A stretch of DNA of 64,000 bases, taken from Persicirhabdus sediminis (GTDB lineage Bacteria; Verrucomicrobiota; Verrucomicrobiia; Verrucomicrobiales; Akkermansiaceae). The translations under genes and the position numbers were made by a program. The stretch covers positions 124,001 to 188,000 of the forward strand of contig NZ_JAENIM010000045.1 in NCBI RefSeq assembly GCF_016595495.1. The letters are read 5' to 3'. Shown here one piece after another: positions 63,001 through 64,000 of this stretch; within the stretch, counting starts at the first letter, position 1; the number at the start of each line of letters is the position of its first letter. Below the pieces are notes generated by a model. It did not search any database and was not told the origin of the DNA. It was given only the letters and a program-made list of their open reading frames with translations.

Positions 63001-64000
63001 AATTCTCTCACCGGCTCGTAAAAACTTATAATGATTATACAGCTTCACGAATTCACCGTTCACCTCTTCATACTGGCCAGATTCGCGAACTGCGTAATTC
63101 TTACGCATCATAAATTCCGGTATGCCATCGCCATCTAGGTCTGCCACATCAGGGCGCTGGGGCAGATCTAGAAAATAGGCTAAATCATTATATTGCTCAC
63201 AGTATAAGACACTAGATGAAGCCGTGCCCTTGAAACTATTTGACTCGTACCGGTCAAAGATATCCATCATCCTTGTGTCCGCACGATACCTAACTATATC
63301 AATGGCTCCATCGGCATCAGTATCGATAAACTGTGAATTTAAAGTATGATCTGCCTTTTCAAGTTGAGGTAAATTAAACATATCCCCCACGTCTTGCCAC
63401 ATACTTCCTGCACCTTGGAATTTTCCCTTCAGTTCATCGGTAGCCCAAGTGAACTCTAATGGGTTTTTCAGGTAAGAACCATCAAAGGCGCGTTGGTTGA
63501 TAGATACTAGCTGTGAGCGATTCGACTGCGGGCTATATTGGTAACTCAGCTCGTAGCTATGAAGCAGGCAACCAAAAGAATTGACGTCGATTGAGGTCAG
63601 ACGCTCTGAGGTAGCGACCTTCTCACCTGCTAGATAACCTTCGGAGATGTCTTCTCTAGACTCCCAATTGAATACAATGCTGTTGTAGGGAGCGTGGCCG
63701 CCATCTTTACCCGTGTAGAGAATTTTACTGAGATGATAATCTAGTGGACCATAGGTGTTTTCACCAGGGCTGTAGATCACCTGATAGTAATTGCCCATGT
63801 TATCTGTGACCTTATTAACTGACCAAACCAATGGCTCAGAGCCGGTGGAGCCAGGGCATGAACTCAGACAACGGCCTAGTTCAATCGTCAGCCCAGCTTT
63901 GGTTCTCACCTGCCACCACTGGTGCCCTTCACGCATCAGCTGGATGTGTGCATAACTATCATTTTCTGTTTGATAGACAGAGCCATCTGCGCCGTAAGTT
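57076..64000 (-). CDS. RHS repeat giant protein with FG-GAP/VCBS repeats, 5' end outside the window
   Basis: A protein of more than 2,300 residues; the frame stays open to the right edge (…YGADGSVYQTENDSY before the first internal Met at 63936), so the start is outside. The N-terminal half has many FG-GAP/VCBS calcium-type repeats (D-x-[ND]-G-D-G-[LF]-[PV]-D, e.g. INGDGLPDLVIA), as in SpvB/TcdB-like proteins. RHS/YD repeats (YD..GR) fill the middle. The RHS core ends with YQLGDHLGSTTAVLDDQG, 'YDPEIGRFLSTDPL' and 'NRYTYVLNNPLNATDPSG' near 58310-58680. After it come an amphipathic and hydrophobic Gly/Ala segment and a C-terminal part (57076-57650) that I do not recognise. By family precedent the tail could be a toxin, but no toxin motif is visible. 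Confidence 0.93.
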   Translation of the reverse strand, partial: TYGADGSVYQTENDSYAHIQLMREGHQWWQVRTKAGLTIELGRCLSSCPGSTGSEPLVWSVNKVTDNMGNYYQVIYSPGENTYGPLDYHLSKILYTGKDGGHAPYNSIVFNWESREDISEGYLAGEKVATSERLTSIDVNSFGCLLHSYELSYQYSPQSNRSQLVSINQRAFDGSYLKNPLEFTWATDELKGKFQGAGSMWQDVGDMFNLPQLEKADHTLNSQFIDTDADGAIDIVRYRADTRMMDIFDRYESNSFKGTASSSVLYCEQYNDLAYFLDLPQRPDVADLDGDGIPEFMMRKNYAVRESGQYEEVNGEFVKLYNHYKFLRAGERIVKSNGQGGYTNIQNIGRSDFSESAAYTSLDYLFPPRIMVRHSRKLKVDEADGIGSTTPNIANNWLIADLDGNGLVDINASATNDSSAGSNYRVMQVCTAPYRLVSEQSVLLSQSDTNHWEFNKRGYNYSYGYVDEYPNLPVSGVAPFNSSTNTGKRVVDINGDGLPDVINAKRDQTKEVWLNRKDLYRQRNGVTRQVHWDRGGYWWPVGEYLANDTGKEIGHELMDINGDGLPDLVIAAETSGWMAGWYARTYLNTGTGWEKVADVNFTSMDWKSQGMDNILAANPWMLPVPMACKDSAVQSGAENTQRGLEFVDVNGDGLVDVLYGTRPVTSQPLGHEPACYINTGRGFVKDNRWLLPQRIFHTTDQYKKGQRQVRMVDIDGDGFVDVIKNPYSASPTVSLNRSKPEHITKIVDGSLAELKINYDRMNNPERDDSANTFFAKTYTKGVINPAETKAGLVRVVAPSYLVASYETTNGVGASKLVSHQYGERRFDRINEVDLGFLWTAVQTEEINSEGNYARSALSLTRYSQQYPFHGNPVDSMSFVYQGLEAVLVAREIAEYQQLPSVSGVGGKILRVAQKSSTSYDYATLKGLQPFDMANSALHNTALPSNYQSILGMDDSRGFTFASHMISWKKSENLAFDANGELLHTRVTSSDGFQVDTVNTYEEPTKTDDNWILGRLTTSEVTTTYSGSASEYTSENSFLTRTSSFTYYPAGHANAGMLYTETVEPGHDDAVTTKHIYDTFGNEVETISSAAGLDPRRTMKVEYDDKGRYAIKSYDIFDRVTTSTYDKSRSLLTSTTDINGLTTRNYYDVWGTLLLTRGPTGLEAAKITKWASGNPSGAGDDLPEIRFIKKSQSSGSPPATKYLDILGRPVLTEGLALHTVSGGSSNYRTVFSRVMYDHRGRPHKKSLPFVSGTTPEWEITHYDFAGRATYTITPDGNYSRYVHEYGDSMLDVVGYRKDGDGEQKQIKRYNGQGKMTQVEDNEGNVVDFTYTLDNKPYQSLAPGGHVITTTTDIFGRKLSIADSDAGTSFTTYNAFGETLTNTDAAGNTGSFTYDIAGRQLTRTLKNAAGAVESFTEWTYDTAPGAGLGQLHKVSMYASEGGALQHQSTMEYDRFGRAVKTIKYFDGDSTYSCVSYDDLGRTYKASNAGGFTLLNEYDQYGANIGIRDYHTGELYWQPLEFDGKGNLVHEKLGNGVERKHTFDHQRGLLTRTKANHGATEIQDLEYAWDDMTNLEWRTDHITSLTENFTYDAINRLRTSHVTGAQSYPVQETTYTADGSGNIASKTGVGSYDYTDASGRTHAVSAISGGAKNRTYEYDAKGQLTVERRNGNLRRAITWGTFSKPTLIQEYGAPAMTSIDGSSSYAAGDVSHRFEYDASMARAKQVIKRGSNQTTILYHGSYEQHTIERDGKAKRTEHRHSIGGIAIRTYVEIEGDSQLYQKTRYQLGDHLGSTTAVLDDQGAILERMSFDPWGGRRSGWAPADYDKPVHSSYTTAGFTGHEMLDDVSLVHMNGRIYDPEIGRFLSTDPLVQEPSFTQNYNRYTYVLNNPLNATDPSGFSWLSKAWKAIKKAFKDIGKAFKRLGKWLSNNWRMVATLAFTAVLLFSGIGALAIFANNPVLAGAASGAFSSAINGGSFKDIIKGAFIGGLQAGLSAGLAQFGPAAVASATTTLTASVKALSATIHILGHGIVGGAMSELQGGSFKDGFVGAAAGAAAGWVPGLRNMMEAPSNAALDEMSTGEVLIGVAKRTTIAAVVGGTVSAATGGKFANAAYSAGFQHLFNSESKSLKKIGDVLVIEADNQNDIKHGPRNRGKPPTKRGASWYAFAGGSVKGLSANKGYVLKMINSGYDYVRFSLVSSMRKEHYDSYMAAHRPGRGGSCLITATDGRKQPFQASNGEWEVINNGTSVNGNFNIIAHAANDSKSFQYNSYTGYETVKSQSSWVRVEQRGYTNNGLFESQSETQISWIRPR

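Noticed and set aside
1-64000. tRNA or rRNA genes
   Set aside because: No cloverleaf with a T-loop of the GTTCGAATC kind and no rRNA-like sequence was noticed on either strand; a tRNAscan run would be decisive.

Overview
The window looks like a chromosome segment of a heterotrophic, probably marine member of the Verrucomicrobiota. The pointers are a PEP-CTERM secreted protein, two formylglycine-type sulfatases, three sialate-O-acetylesterase-like SGNH hydrolases, GH3, GH43 and GH18 enzymes, an RHS giant protein and REP-like hairpin clusters with a RAYT transposase. No rRNA or tRNA gene was seen. The phylum call is inference from gene content; no marker gene is present.

Layout. 1-5636: molybdate ABC transporter (modA, modB, modC) with two AT-rich genes of unknown function between modA and modB. 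5664-16184: argG, an unusual protein kinase, a sialate O-acetylesterase, a sulfatase, DAHP synthase, and the divergent oxyR/katA pair with a clear OxyR half-site. 16300-17300 and 22230-24100: two gene-free clusters of short hairpin repeats. Between them are an outer-membrane barrel protein, an operon of two secreted proteins (one PEP-CTERM) and a rhomboid-fold membrane protein. 24100-26270: homoserine dehydrogenase and 3-dehydroquinase, divergent. 26608-35552: a carbohydrate cluster of sugar porter, GH3, GH43 with PA14 and discoidin domains, and a second sulfatase.

35750-43119: a type I-C CRISPR-Cas locus with cas3, cas5, cas8c and cas7 complete. The adaptation genes cas4, cas1 and most of cas2 are gone. 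A vapBC toxin-antitoxin pair on the opposite strand sits in their place, and a 47-codon piece of the cas2 C-terminus survives beside the leader. The array has nine repeats, several degenerate. This is the strongest candidate for an unusual system in the window.

43201-49533: two SGNH esterases, an ABC-2 exporter pair and a chitinase. 50403-53630: a tight three-gene operon (tagaturonate epimerase-like, L-galactose dehydrogenase-like, L-galactonate 5-dehydrogenase-like) that reads as a route from L-galactose to D-fructuronate. 54235-57061: a HUH (RAYT) transposase gene, two 3'-truncated tandem copies and a truncated DDE-type transposase, all joined at the same 14-bp motif. 57076-64000: an RHS/FG-GAP giant protein running off the right edge.
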